Origin: Flavobacteriales bacterium
GTDB taxonomy: Bacteria; Bacteroidota; Bacteroidia; Flavobacteriales_F; PHOS-HE28
NCBI GenBank assembly: GCA_016718655.1
Contig: JADKCV010000005.1
Coordinates: 1-64,000, forward strand
Length of the DNA stretch: 64,000 nucleotides
Direction: 5' to 3'
This document shows positions 16,803-25,700 of this stretch, one piece after another; the first letter of the stretch is position 1, and each line of letters begins with the position of its first letter. A program made the position numbers and the translations under genes. The notes beneath the pieces were generated by a model. That model ran no database searches, was not told the DNA's origin, and saw only the letters and a list, made by a program, of their open reading frames with translations.

Positions 16803-17294
16803 ATGGAACGTTTCATCGTCATATGCGCTTTGCTGTTGCAGGTAGGACTGTGCGCTGCGCAAAAGGAAGGCTTCGGACTAGGTGTCATGGCTGGCGACCC
16901 CACTGGCTTATCGGGCAAGTATTGGTTGAGCGGCGACCGCGCCTTGGCCTTCGGACTGGCGTGGGGGGTTTGGGGCCGATACCTCCATCTTCATGGGGAC
17001 TACACGGTCCAGAACATCCAGTTGTTGCAGGAGGAGGATGCCACGTTGGACCTCTACTACGGCGGTGGGCTTCGCATGCGCAGTTGGTCGGGAGGTCGTT
17101 ACTGGCGTGGAGGACGCTGGTATGAGGAGGGTCGCAGCTCCGTCGGGCTCGGCATCCGGTTGCCCATAGGCGTGGATCTCACCGTGGATGGCCTGCCGCT
17201 CGATGTGTTCCTGGAGGTGGTGCCTACCCTGGAACTCCTGCCTGGCACATACCTGGACCTCGACCTATCCGTTGGCGCCCGCTACTGGTTCTGA
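16803..17294 (+). CDS. Small outer-membrane beta-barrel protein, hypothetical
   Basis: 163 residues: a signal peptide (about 1-20, ending GLCAAQ) and then alternating hydrophobic/aromatic strands separated by glycine turns, ending in ARYWF with a terminal Phe, as usual for outer-membrane barrels. It contains the GVMAGDPTGLSGKYWL opening often seen in Bacteroidota barrel proteins. Function unknown. The 3' end overlaps the convergent PAP2 gene by 30 bases. Confidence 0.65.
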   Translation: MERFIVICALLLQVGLCAAQKEGFGLGVMAGDPTGLSGKYWLSGDRALAFGLAWGVWGRYLHLHGDYTVQNIQLLQEEDATLDLYYGGGLRMRSWSGGRYWRGGRWYEEGRSSVGLGIRLPIGVDLTVDGLPLDVFLEVVPTLELLPGTYLDLDLSVGARYWF

Positions 17295-17933
17295 ACGACC
17301 TGGGCGTCGTTGGAGCCAAGCCCTTGTCATGAAGGGTGAACGATAGAGCCAGTGATATACGGCCCAAGCGACCGCCATTCCGATGAACGCCCCGACAAGG
17401 ATGTCCTCGGTGAAATGCTGCGAGAGGTAGACGCGCGAATACGCAAGCAGAGCTGCCAACAGAGCCAAAGGGATGCTCCATGACCTGCGAGCAAGGAGCA
17501 CGGTCAACGCGAAGCACATGGCCCACGCCGCGGTGGAATGCCCGCTGGGAAAACTGAAGTGATGGTTCATCTCCACACCTGTCACCCAGTCAAGATCCCC
17601 CAACTGTTCCTTGAACACGGCCGGGCGATCATGATCGGCGAACACCACCCGTTTGAGGAATTGGGTGATCAACGCGCTCACCCCGCAACTCAGGCCCATC
17701 ATCAGGAACGAACGATAGTCCTTCCAGAGCAGCACGATCGCCAGCGTCGTGGGGACCAGTCCATCGGCCAAATGCGTGAGGTTGCGGAAGAACAGATCGG
17801 TGGCCGGTGTATGCCATCCGTTCATCCAGGCATGCAAGGGAAGAGGATCGGTCAGCAGCACGGCCACGCCACACAACACCACGAACACAAGACCCGTTCC
17901 GAGGAACCGACCGACGGCTGCTTCGCGCTGCAT
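17265..17933 (-). CDS. PAP2-family membrane phosphatase
   Basis: 222 residues with about six membrane helices and the complete PAP2 three-part active site: K-x6-RP around KRVVFADHDRP, PSGH (FPSGHSTA), and SR-x5-H-x3-D (SRVYLSQHFTED). Such enzymes dephosphorylate lipid phosphates, for example undecaprenyl pyrophosphate, at the periplasmic face. A TAGCTTTG promoter element sits directly in front of the ATG. It is divergent from the TonB receptor gene. Confidence 0.92.
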   Translation of the reverse strand: MQREAAVGRFLGTGLVFVVLCGVAVLLTDPLPLHAWMNGWHTPATDLFFRNLTHLADGLVPTTLAIVLLWKDYRSFLMMGLSCGVSALITQFLKRVVFADHDRPAVFKEQLGDLDWVTGVEMNHHFSFPSGHSTAAWAMCFALTVLLARRSWSIPLALLAALLAYSRVYLSQHFTEDILVGAFIGMAVAWAVYHWLYRSPFMTRAWLQRRPGRSEPVAGANG

Positions 17934-17937
17934 GCGC

Positions 17938-17945
17938 CAAAGCTA
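17938..17945 (-). promoter_or_regulatory. -7 element of the PAP2 gene (leaderless layout)
   Basis: On the minus strand the sequence is TAGCTTTG, a perfect TAnnTTTG, ending five bases before the A of the ATG at 17933. Confidence 0.5.
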
Positions 17946-17996
17946 GTCCTGCGACTCGCTACAATGCGATAGGGCCGTAGGCCGAACACCTTGATC

Positions 17997-18010
17997 CACG
18001 ATCGATCGTG
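17997..18010. promoter_or_regulatory. 14-bp perfect palindrome, copy 1
   Basis: CACGATCGATCGTG, preceded by TC, lies between the divergent PAP2 and TonB-receptor genes. The same 16 bases (TC plus palindrome) recur at 30211-30226 upstream of the PhoH gene. It could be a shared operator. Confidence 0.4.
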
Positions 18011-18098
18011 CACCATCCAAGTGTCGAATACCATGATCGCAGTATTGTCCACGCTTGGCCGTCGAGGGACTTTTGCCACCGCTTCAAGCTACCTGGAC

Positions 18099-20687
18099 AT
18101 GACCACCCTTGGCAAACGCTACATCGACCGTACACATGACCGTAGCTCCGATCGCATCCTCGATGCGCGTACCCGGTCAGTGCTCAATGCGGTGCTCAAG
18201 GAGGAACGCGGCCGAGCGCTCGAAGCCTACCTCAAGGCCACGGGGCGTTCCCTTCATCGCGGAACCGCCCTGTTCGCAGTGATGGCCTACGCCGCCTGCC
18301 TCTGGTCGCAAGACCTTCAACTGAAGGGCCGGATCATCGATGAGCAAGGCCATGCCCTCCCCTTCGCCCATGTCGCGATACCCGGCACGCACACGGCCAC
18401 ATTCAGCGACGCGACCGGTAACTTTCTGATTCACGGGCTCAGCGAAGGTGAACATGTCCTTCACTTCTCATCCGTCGGTCGGACGGCTTTGGATCGAACG
18501 GTGTCCCTTCCACAACAAGAGTCGTTGGAGGTGGTGTTACCCGAACGGGTGACCGACCTTCCCATGTTCACCGTGCAGAACAGTATGACAGGCGGCAGCG
18601 GTCCCGCGCGAGGCAAGGCAGGTGCCGTGTGGTACCTAGGCCCCCGGGAGATGCGATCGTTCGCGTACACGGATGTCTCCCGCTTGCTTCGGTCGGTGCC
18701 CGGTGTGAACATCCAGGAGGAGGACGGGTTCGGGTTGCGACCGAACATCGGTATGCGCGGGGCTGGGCCTGCGCGCAGTTCCAAGATCACGGTGATGGAG
18801 GACGGCATCCTGATCGCGCCAGCCGCATACTCCGCTCCTGCGGCATACTTCTTCCCCACAGTTGGCCGCATGCACGCGATCGAAGTGGCCAAGGGAAGCG
18901 CGCAGATCCGCTTTGGTCCACTTACCACCGGGGGTGCGATCAACTTCCTTTCGACGCCGGTGCCTGAGCGCCCCACAGCGATGGTGGCCTTATGGGGTGG
19001 CTCGTTCAGTGCACGTAACCTGCACGCCATGGCAGGCACCGAGCAGGACCGGATCGGGGTGCTGGTGGAGACCTTTCAACAAGGTGCCGATGGGTTCAAG
19101 GTGTTGGACGGCGGCGGAACCACCGGTTTCAACAAGGCCGATCACCTGGCCAAGCTCACTTGGCGCAATCGCCCGGAAGCCAGCTTCCAACATGCCATCA
19201 CCCTGAAGGCCAACCACACCACCGAGACCAGCCAGGAGACCTACCTGGGCTTGACCCGTGACGACCTCCGGAGCACACCCTACCGCCGCTATGCCGCTTC
19301 CAGCATGGACCGGATGGACATGACCCATGAGCTGTTCACCGCTCAATATGCCCTCACCCTGCCCAAGGGTCCCAAGCTGGTGGCCACGGCATATCGCACC
19401 AACACCTTCCGTAATTGGTACAAGTTGGACCAGGTGGTGGACAGTTCCGGTTCGAAGGTCGGGATCGGGTCCTTGGCCTCCGATCCCGCATCACTTCCGT
19501 ATGCTTTCAACGTGCTGCGCGGGGCGGACAGCAACGACGATGCCTTGATCGTGAAGGCGAACAACAGGAATTACACCACCTCCGGTGTGCAATTCATCGC
19601 CACACACGCTGTGGATGGAGAGCGCATGGACCATGCGATGGAGCTAGGTCTGCGCATGCACGGTGATGCCATGGATCGCTTCCAGTGGAATGACGGATAT
19701 CGCATGTCCGATGGACGCATGTACCTCACGTCCGCAGGTGATCCAGGTACGGAGAGCAACCGCGTCGCATCCGCTTTGGCCGTGGCGGGACATGCGACCT
19801 ATGACCTCGACCTTGGACGGGTAGCGCTACATCCCGGATTGCGCTTCGAAAGGATCCGTATGGCCGAGGACAACTACGGGACGGCGGACCCTTATCGATC
19901 CGGCAGCGCGATGAAGCGCATGGAGAACACCGTGGAAGTATGGGTCCCGGGCATGAGCATGGATGTGCAATTGGGGCCGGATGCACTAGCCTTCGTCGGT
20001 ATGCATCGGGGATTCTCCCCACCAGGTCCGGATGCACGCACCCTACCCGAATGGAGCGTCAATTACGAGTTGGGCTTCCGTCACACGGGGAGGCTGTCAC
20101 ACGTGGAGCTCATCGGATTCCTGAACGACTACAGCGAGTTGTTGGGTAGCGATCTGGCAGCAGCGGGTGGAGCGGGTACCGGCGAACTGTTCAACGGTGG
20201 TGCAGCGCAAGTGATGGGTATGGAAGCACATCTCTCCATCGATCCGCTGAAACAACGCGAGGGGCGCTTGCGCGCTCCTATCACGCTCAACTACACCTAC
20301 ACCGACGCTCGTTTTGGAAGCAGCTTCAACAGCACCTTCGAAGGGTGGGGTGAGGTCCTGCAAGGTGATCGCATACCATACATCGCCGAGCATCAACTGA
20401 ATTTACGGGTAAGCCTGAGCACCCGTCGGATGGAATGTGCTTTGAACATGACACACCTTAGCGCCATGGCCACTGCAGCTGGTGCCGATGCCGACGCGGA
20501 AGCGAACCTGGTGCCGGCCTTCACCGTGCTCGATGCCAGCACCACCTTCCATTGGACGCATCAAGTGGATGCCTTCGCCACGGTGCAGAACATCCTGGAT
20601 GAGGCCTACCTCGTTTCCCTTGCCCCCGCAGGCGCTCGTCCCGGTGCGCCGCGCATGGTGCAAGTGGGTCTGCGCTTCCGGATGTGA
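18099..20687 (+). CDS. TonB-dependent outer-membrane receptor
   Basis: About 862 residues from the chosen start. A carboxypeptidase-regulatory-like domain (LKGRIIDEQGHALPFAHVAIPGT) follows the hydrophobic secretion segment (FAVMAYAACLW). Next come the plug (VSRLLRSVPGVNIQEEDGFG, RPNIGMRG, VMEDGI) and a 22-strand-type barrel with the ILDEAYLVSLAPAGARPGAPR region near the end and a final FRM. Similar receptors resemble FecA/Fe-dicitrate types, but no ligand can be named. The start is uncertain: ATG candidates are 18033 and 18099, a TTG lies at 17991, and all leave an unusual 60-100-residue stretch before the signal-like helix. No sigma/anti-sigma pair is adjacent. Confidence 0.85.
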   Translation: MTTLGKRYIDRTHDRSSDRILDARTRSVLNAVLKEERGRALEAYLKATGRSLHRGTALFAVMAYAACLWSQDLQLKGRIIDEQGHALPFAHVAIPGTHTATFSDATGNFLIHGLSEGEHVLHFSSVGRTALDRTVSLPQQESLEVVLPERVTDLPMFTVQNSMTGGSGPARGKAGAVWYLGPREMRSFAYTDVSRLLRSVPGVNIQEEDGFGLRPNIGMRGAGPARSSKITVMEDGILIAPAAYSAPAAYFFPTVGRMHAIEVAKGSAQIRFGPLTTGGAINFLSTPVPERPTAMVALWGGSFSARNLHAMAGTEQDRIGVLVETFQQGADGFKVLDGGGTTGFNKADHLAKLTWRNRPEASFQHAITLKANHTTETSQETYLGLTRDDLRSTPYRRYAASSMDRMDMTHELFTAQYALTLPKGPKLVATAYRTNTFRNWYKLDQVVDSSGSKVGIGSLASDPASLPYAFNVLRGADSNDDALIVKANNRNYTTSGVQFIATHAVDGERMDHAMELGLRMHGDAMDRFQWNDGYRMSDGRMYLTSAGDPGTESNRVASALAVAGHATYDLDLGRVALHPGLRFERIRMAEDNYGTADPYRSGSAMKRMENTVEVWVPGMSMDVQLGPDALAFVGMHRGFSPPGPDARTLPEWSVNYELGFRHTGRLSHVELIGFLNDYSELLGSDLAAAGGAGTGELFNGGAAQVMGMEAHLSIDPLKQREGRLRAPITLNYTYTDARFGSSFNSTFEGWGEVLQGDRIPYIAEHQLNLRVSLSTRRMECALNMTHLSAMATAAGADADAEANLVPAFTVLDASTTFHWTHQVDAFATVQNILDEAYLVSLAPAGARPGAPRMVQVGLRFRM

Positions 20688-20731
20688 GCGCATGGCGTGC
20701 AGGCGCCACCTTTGTAGGGCATCTTCATCCC

Positions 20732-21292
20732 ATGGCCGCACAGGACAGGATACGCATCTTCATCGGTACCACGGTCCCTACCTCTGTGTGTGAGATGATC
20801 CTTCCATCCGCTCAGAAGGCCATGCAACAAGGGCGTTGGCGCATGGCCCCTACCAGCCAGTGGCATGTGACCGCGCTGTTCCTGGGCGAGCGCGATGCAC
20901 GCTACCTGGATACCTACATGGAGAAAGTGCAGCATTGCGCAGCGCACACGACAGCGATATCGCTCTCCAGCGGCATGTTGGTCAGTATGCCCAAGGAGGA
21001 CCCGACCATGCTGTGGGTGCGGTTCCGACCGTCACCGGAACTCACCAAGCTCCATCGTGCACTCGCCGAAGCATTCGGTGTGCCTCCCTCCCATTACATC
21101 CCGTATTGGCCGCACATCACCTTGGCGCGTTCCCGCGGTAAAGCGATCCACTTGGATGACACCCCACTCGTGGTTCAAGGACTGCAGTTGGAGTCCCTTT
21201 CCTTGTATCGCTCGGACGCCGGCCCGCAAGGTTCCGTGCACACGCCCCTCGCCACCTGGCCCCTCAGCGGAACAGATCCAACTGTCCGGTAG
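20732..21292 (+). CDS. thpR: RNA 2',3'-cyclic phosphodiesterase (2'-5' RNA ligase family)
   Basis: 186 residues of the 2H phosphoesterase superfamily. Both catalytic HxTx motifs are visible (HVTALFLG near residue 45 and HITLAR near 130). ThpR opens 2',3'-cyclic phosphates and can ligate tRNA halves in vitro; its physiological role is unclear. It begins 44 bases after the receptor gene; a CCACCTTTG element just ahead (about 20706-20714) suggests its own promoter. Its 3' end overlaps the convergent radical SAM gene by 29 bases. Confidence 0.9.
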   Translation: MAAQDRIRIFIGTTVPTSVCEMILPSAQKAMQQGRWRMAPTSQWHVTALFLGERDARYLDTYMEKVQHCAAHTTAISLSSGMLVSMPKEDPTMLWVRFRPSPELTKLHRALAEAFGVPPSHYIPYWPHITLARSRGKAIHLDDTPLVVQGLQLESLSLYRSDAGPQGSVHTPLATWPLSGTDPTVR

Positions 21293-22337
21293 GTGGCACC
21301 TTGAACCGCGTGCGATCGAACAGCGGCATGCGCGCATCACCGAAGTACCTCCTGCGCATCACATCGAACAGCCGTGAAATAGTGGCGGCATAGGCCCCTT
21401 CCCCTTTCATCCGGATACCCGTACGACTATCGCTCATGCGCCCCCCGTGCAATGCACTGGTCAGGGCGATGACCTTGGCGGCCCTATCCGGAAAATGGGT
21501 ATGTAGCCATGCTCGGAACACGGGTTCGACCGCACCATTCGTGCGCAACACGGTGTATCCGGCCGAGCGTGCCCCCGCCTCTGACGCAGCCTTCAGCAAG
21601 GAAGGAACCTCCGATTCGTTCAAAGCAGGAATGATCGGAGCCACCATCACATGCACGGGAACCCCGGCACTGCTCAAGCGCTCGATCGCCTTCAAGCGCT
21701 TCAGGCCACTGGAGGTCCGTGGTTCCAACGCACGACGTAAACCCTCATCGAGCGTGGTGAGGCTGATGGCCACCGAAGCCAGGCCTTGTTGCGCCAATGC
21801 GCCAAGTAGGTCAAGGTCGCGCAGGACCAGCGCATTCTTGGTGATGACCCCGACGGGTTGGCCATGGTCGAGCATCACCTGCAACAACCGCCGCGTGATG
21901 GCCTCCTCACGCTCGATGGGTTGGTACGGATCGGTCGCACCGGCGATCATGATCGGTTCACCCTTCCAGGAAGGTGCACGCAAGGCGTGCGCGAGCAATT
22001 CCGGAGCCCGCTGCTTCACCAGTACGACCCGCTCGAAATCAAGACCAGCACTGTACCCCCAGTACTCATGCGTTGGTCGCGCGTAGCAATAACTGCAGCC
22101 ATGCTCGCACCCTTGGTACGGGTTCAAGGTCCACTCGAAGGGCAGGTCCGGACCAACGACCCGATTGAGAATGCTGCGTGGATAGGTGGGGATGTATGCG
22201 GTGGCTATCGGCCCTTCATCGGTCATATCCACGCCCTCCAGTTCGAATATGCCCCTCTCTTGCGCATGGAAGCGGTTGTGCACCTGCACACTGGCACCAC
22301 GCCCTTTGACAGGTCCCTCGTCGATCATGCGGTGCAT
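21264..22337 (-). CDS. PA0069-family radical SAM protein (SplB-like)
   Basis: 357 residues. The radical SAM cluster motif CxxxCxxC is at about Cys77/81/84 (CEHGCSYCYARP), preceded by the family segment TLNPYQGC. MIAGATDPYQPIE and VGVITKNALVLRD are other recognisable family blocks. The fold is close to spore photoproduct lyase, but the substrate of this family is unknown. It ends in GQLDLFR. An in-frame ATG at 22328 is an alternative start. It is divergent from the TolB-like lipoprotein gene. Confidence 0.9.
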   Translation of the reverse strand: MHRMIDEGPVKGRGASVQVHNRFHAQERGIFELEGVDMTDEGPIATAYIPTYPRSILNRVVGPDLPFEWTLNPYQGCEHGCSYCYARPTHEYWGYSAGLDFERVVLVKQRAPELLAHALRAPSWKGEPIMIAGATDPYQPIEREEAITRRLLQVMLDHGQPVGVITKNALVLRDLDLLGALAQQGLASVAISLTTLDEGLRRALEPRTSSGLKRLKAIERLSSAGVPVHVMVAPIIPALNESEVPSLLKAASEAGARSAGYTVLRTNGAVEPVFRAWLHTHFPDRAAKVIALTSALHGGRMSDSRTGIRMKGEGAYAATISRLFDVMRRRYFGDARMPLFDRTRFKVPPTGQLDLFR

Positions 22338-22378
22338 AAGCTACGAAGTGGATCACGATCCGATGACGTGATGCTGGA

Positions 22379-22386
22379 TACCTTCG
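22379..22386 (+). promoter_or_regulatory. -7 promoter element of the TolB-like lipoprotein gene
   Basis: TACCTTCG, fitting TAnnTTyG, 20 bases before the ATG at 22406. Confidence 0.4.
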
Positions 22387-22405
22387 CCGCCCATTGTCAC
22401 GAGCC

Positions 22406-23515
22406 ATGAGATCATCTGTCATCCTCTTTGCCGTTGTTTTGACCGCCTGTGGTGGCGGGGCGTCGAATACTCCTCCTCCCGAAGGATCGGTCGTCGATAG
22501 TCTTACCACCTCCGATAGCTTGATACACCCGGAGGAGAAGCACTTCCGCAGCCTCAAGCAACTCACCTTCGGTGGCGATAATGCCGAGGCCTACTGGAGC
22601 TTCTCCGGGGAGAGGTTGGTGTTCCAATCGAACAACCCCGCATGGGGCGAGGACTGCGATCAGATCTACGTGTTCAACCCCTTCAGCGATGACCTGCGGC
22701 AGGGTGCCCCCACCAAACTGAGCATCAACGGTGGACGCACCACGTGTAGTTATTTCCTGCCCGGTGACAGCCTCGTGCTTTTCGGAAGCACGCATGAAGG
22801 CGGGCATTCCTGCCCGGCCGTACCTGAGCGCCGTGCCGATGGTAAGTACGTGTGGCCCATTTATCCTTCCTTCGATATCTACGTCAGCGACCTGAAGGGT
22901 GCGATCCGTCAACAACTGACCGATACACCGGGGTACGATGCCGAAGCCACCGTCAGCCCGAAGGGAGACCGCATTGTCTTCACCAGTATGCGCGATGGCG
23001 ACATGGAACTGTACACCATGGCCCTCGACGGAAGCGATGTGAAGCGCATCACCAGCACACTGGGTTACGACGGAGGTGCCTTCTTCAGCCCTGATGGCTC
23101 CAAGCTGCTCTGGCGCGCCAGCCGTCCGACGACCGAGGAAGAGGTGGAAGAGTACAAGGCCTTGTTGAAGGAGGGCCTGGTGAAGCCCACCGACATGGAA
23201 CTGTATGTGGCCAACGCGGACGGTACCGATCCACGCAGGATCACTGAGCTTGGCAATGCGAACTGGGCGCCGTATTGGCATCCCAGCGGCACCAAGATCC
23301 TGTTCGCCAGTAATCACAAGAGCAAGCGGGGCTTCCCCTTCACACTCTTCCTGATCAATACCGATGGGACAGGCTTGGAACAAGTGAGCCATGGGGACAC
23401 CTTCGATGCGTTCCCGGTGTTCAGCCCGGATGGCAAGCACTTGGTCTTCAGCAGCAACCGGAACAACGGGGGCACCCGGGAGACGAACCTCTTCCTTGCC
23501 GAATGGCAGGACTGA
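22406..23515 (+). CDS. TolB-like beta-propeller lipoprotein (PD40 repeats)
   Basis: 369 residues with a lipobox LTAC (Cys about 15). It contains several PD40/WD40-like blades of the TolB type, each with a D-G-S/D-IVFTSxRDG-like core: ISPKGDRIVFTSMRDGDMELY-type, GGAFFSPDGSKLLWRAS, WHPSGTKILFASNHKSK, FSPDGKHLVFSSNRNNGG. It is probably exported to the periplasm or surface. It lacks the enzymatic domain of prolyl oligopeptidases or tricorn proteins, so it is more likely a binding/scaffold protein or a periplasmic sensor. A single-gene transcript is suggested by its own promoter element. Confidence 0.8.
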   Translation: MRSSVILFAVVLTACGGGASNTPPPEGSVVDSLTTSDSLIHPEEKHFRSLKQLTFGGDNAEAYWSFSGERLVFQSNNPAWGEDCDQIYVFNPFSDDLRQGAPTKLSINGGRTTCSYFLPGDSLVLFGSTHEGGHSCPAVPERRADGKYVWPIYPSFDIYVSDLKGAIRQQLTDTPGYDAEATVSPKGDRIVFTSMRDGDMELYTMALDGSDVKRITSTLGYDGGAFFSPDGSKLLWRASRPTTEEEVEEYKALLKEGLVKPTDMELYVANADGTDPRRITELGNANWAPYWHPSGTKILFASNHKSKRGFPFTLFLINTDGTGLEQVSHGDTFDAFPVFSPDGKHLVFSSNRNNGGTRETNLFLAEWQD

Positions 23516-23588
23516 ACCGGAAGGCTCGATACGACGTTCTGCACACGGCCCTGAATTTCCCGGCCAAAGCCGAACTTCGCCCCTTGCG

Positions 23589-23912
23589 ATGAGCGATCAC
23601 CACCCCACATCGACAGGCAATGGCTGGATGGACCGCTTGGCCCAGCGGTGGGGCGTTTCACCATCGCGCGTGCTGGTCATCCTGCTTGTGTTCGCTTGCA
23701 CGGGGACCACGGTGCTTTTGATCAAACGTCCGATACTCACGTGGGTCACGGGTGGCGCGGAACCCTCGCTCTGGGTTTCCGTGGTCTACTACATACTCAT
23801 CCTGCCCTTCTACAACCTGATCCTGCTCATCTACGGCGCGCTGTTCGGCCAGTTCTCCTTCTTCTGGAACTTCGAGAAACGCTTCCTCCGCCGGATCACC
23901 GGGCGGTCCTGA
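23589..23912 (+). CDS. DUF6787 family small membrane protein
   Basis: 107 residues. After a cytoplasmic segment ending RLAQRWGVSPSRV come two hydrophobic helices, the conserved KRPIL motif and the terminal signature GALFGQFSFFWNFEKRF that marks this Bacteroidota family. Function unknown. Start at 23589 because conservation begins just after this ATG. GAACTTCG upstream may be the -7 element. Confidence 0.75.
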   Translation: MSDHHPTSTGNGWMDRLAQRWGVSPSRVLVILLVFACTGTTVLLIKRPILTWVTGGAEPSLWVSVVYYILILPFYNLILLIYGALFGQFSFFWNFEKRFLRRITGRS

Positions 23913-23921
23913 CCTTCCCGC

Positions 23922-24371
23922 TCATCGGGTACGTGTGAGCGCGCGAATGACGCGTTCCGCTTGTGCCTTGGCGTTCCGTTCGATGCGGCACTCCCAAGAG
24001 GTCACCACGCGCCACCCTTCCTGGCGAAGCTCCCTCACCTTGCGTGCATCGCGCGCCTTGTTGGCATCGAGCTTGGCAGACCAGAACGCACTATTGTTCC
24101 GAGGTCGCCGCGGTGTGCAATGCGGACAGCCATGCCAGAAGCAGCCATGTACCAATACCGCCACGCGTTGACCGACGAATGCAATATCCGGCCTGGCTGG
24201 TGCCTTGGTATAATGCAAGCGGTAGCCCGTGTATCCAAGTTCACGCAGGGCTTTGCGCAACGCCAATTCAGGAGCGGTATCCTTTGCTTTGATGCGGCTC
24301 ATGAGGGCGCTGGTCCGCGGGTCCTTCGGTACAGGAGCGCGGCCATCGCGCAGGTAGCTACGTTCGGCCAT
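23922..24371 (-). CDS. vsr: Very short patch repair (Vsr) endonuclease
   Basis: 149 residues, the normal Vsr size. Landmarks: MSRIKAKDTAPELALRKAL, then the catalytic strand PDIAFVGQRVAVLVHGCFWH and the zinc-binding GCPHC with later conserved WSAKLDANKARDARK. Vsr nicks 5' of the T in T:G mismatches that arise by deamination of 5-methylcytosine, so a Dcm-type cytosine methyltransferase is expected somewhere in the genome; none is visible here. The frame is open to 24536 over the neighbouring gene, but the ATG at 24371 begins the family region. Confidence 0.9.
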   Translation of the reverse strand: MAERSYLRDGRAPVPKDPRTSALMSRIKAKDTAPELALRKALRELGYTGYRLHYTKAPARPDIAFVGQRVAVLVHGCFWHGCPHCTPRRPRNNSAFWSAKLDANKARDARKVRELRQEGWRVVTSWECRIERNAKAQAERVIRALTRTR

Positions 24372-24393
24372 ACCACGAAGTTCGGTAAACCGA

Positions 24394-25593
24394 TCAGCGC
24401 CCGCCGGGGGTGGCACCTGCCAACTGTTCCGCACGGGCCTCGGTGTCATAGGCCAGTTGGCTGCAGGGTTCGCCATTCTTGAAGTAGAAGGTGCCTCCCC
24501 ACTTGTGGAAGACCTTCCGGTATTCAGTGACCCCACCCGCCTTTTCGTGCTTCACGATGGTTACCACCTTGTTGGGTTCCACCACGAGTTCTTCGTGGCG
24601 TACCACATCCTCGTCCAGCAAGTCTTGATGGGGGCGCACCGTATCCGTGCCTCCGGTACGGGCAAGGTCGGCGGGTGGTGCTTCCTCCTTCACGACCGGC
24701 ACGGTGGCCCTGCGCGTGTCCTGACCCACAACGGCATTGGCCAGGATGCCCGGCTCCGGGGAACGAGGCGGAGTGGGAATGGGGCGTTCGGGCTTGGGTT
24801 CCGGTGGTGTCGGCTTGGCCTTCGGTGCGGTTGGGGGCGGTTGCTCAGGCTTTGGTGCTGGCTTGCGTGCTTCCAAAGCTGCACGCTCAGCAGCTTTGCG
24901 CGCTTCGGCCTCTTGGCGTGCTTGTTCGGCAGCCCGGATGGCTTCCTCCTTCTTGGCGGCCGATACACGCGCTTGTTCATCCTTCGCTGCCTGTTCAGCC
25001 TGCTTGCGAGCCTCCGCTTCGGCCGCAGCCTTCGTCTTCGCATTGACCAATTCCTCCTGAGCCTCTGCCTTTTGCTTTTGTTCCACCTCCTTTTGTGCGG
25101 CCTGCAGCTGCGATTGGATGGATCGTGTGTAGTCCGTGTCGTAGTCGAAATCCCCCAGACTTGGCTCGAACCTGATCAAGCCCACAGGCTGGTTGAACAC
25201 GACCATGTTCGTCTCGTCGTACTGCTTGAAGATGGAAACCGCGAAATCGAACGGTGTGAACGGACCGCTCACTTGGTCGGAAGGCACCTTGGTATTGAAG
25301 GAGATCTTCTTGGAGACATAACCATCCTTCTCGAAGGACACGATGTAGTTGCTGTTCAGATCGAGGTCAAGCGAGAACTTGGTTATGGAGTTGGTCAATG
25401 TTCGCTCCTTGACCCCATTCTTGTAGACCACGACGCGGGTGTTGCTCATATCACCCGACTCCACCTTCATGCGCCCATTCACTGTGAATTTGCTCTGCCC
25501 CATGACCACACAGGCCAGTCCCATCGCAATTGCCAGCAGCGGACAACGCAACTGTGGAAATACCGGATGTAGGAAGTAACTGAAGCGTGCCAT
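24394..25593 (-). CDS. Secreted protein with TolA-like Ala/Glu/Lys coiled coil, function unknown
   Basis: 399 residues. Signal peptide (about 1-33, ending VVMGQSK), then a carboxypeptidase-regulatory-like beta domain (about 35-130; FTVNGRMKVESGD, SFEKDGYVSKKI). Next is a charged alanine-rich coiled coil (about 145-240), a Pro-rich linker (about 240-285) and a C-terminal region with VTEYRKVFHKWGGTFYFKNG. The start domain is common in Flavobacteriales envelope proteins. The TolA-like rod suggests a periplasm-spanning or structural role, but no function is known. It lies just upstream of vsr on the same strand. Confidence 0.6.
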   Translation of the reverse strand: MARFSYFLHPVFPQLRCPLLAIAMGLACVVMGQSKFTVNGRMKVESGDMSNTRVVVYKNGVKERTLTNSITKFSLDLDLNSNYIVSFEKDGYVSKKISFNTKVPSDQVSGPFTPFDFAVSIFKQYDETNMVVFNQPVGLIRFEPSLGDFDYDTDYTRSIQSQLQAAQKEVEQKQKAEAQEELVNAKTKAAAEAEARKQAEQAAKDEQARVSAAKKEEAIRAAEQARQEAEARKAAERAALEARKPAPKPEQPPPTAPKAKPTPPEPKPERPIPTPPRSPEPGILANAVVGQDTRRATVPVVKEEAPPADLARTGGTDTVRPHQDLLDEDVVRHEELVVEPNKVVTIVKHEKAGGVTEYRKVFHKWGGTFYFKNGEPCSQLAYDTEARAEQLAGATPGGR

Positions 25594-25700
25594 GGCGCCC
25601 GTGTACGTACCTCACTGCCCCTTGGTTCCCATTGGTCTGTTCGTAACCTGCGGCACATGGTTCCGTAGAAGATCACCGGACCCATCATCTTCGGACCCGC

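Noticed and set aside
24690..25060. Arg-rich and Ala/Gly-rich frames overlapping the TolA-like protein
   Set aside because: They are frame shadows of the repetitive coiled-coil and Pro-rich coding sequence.
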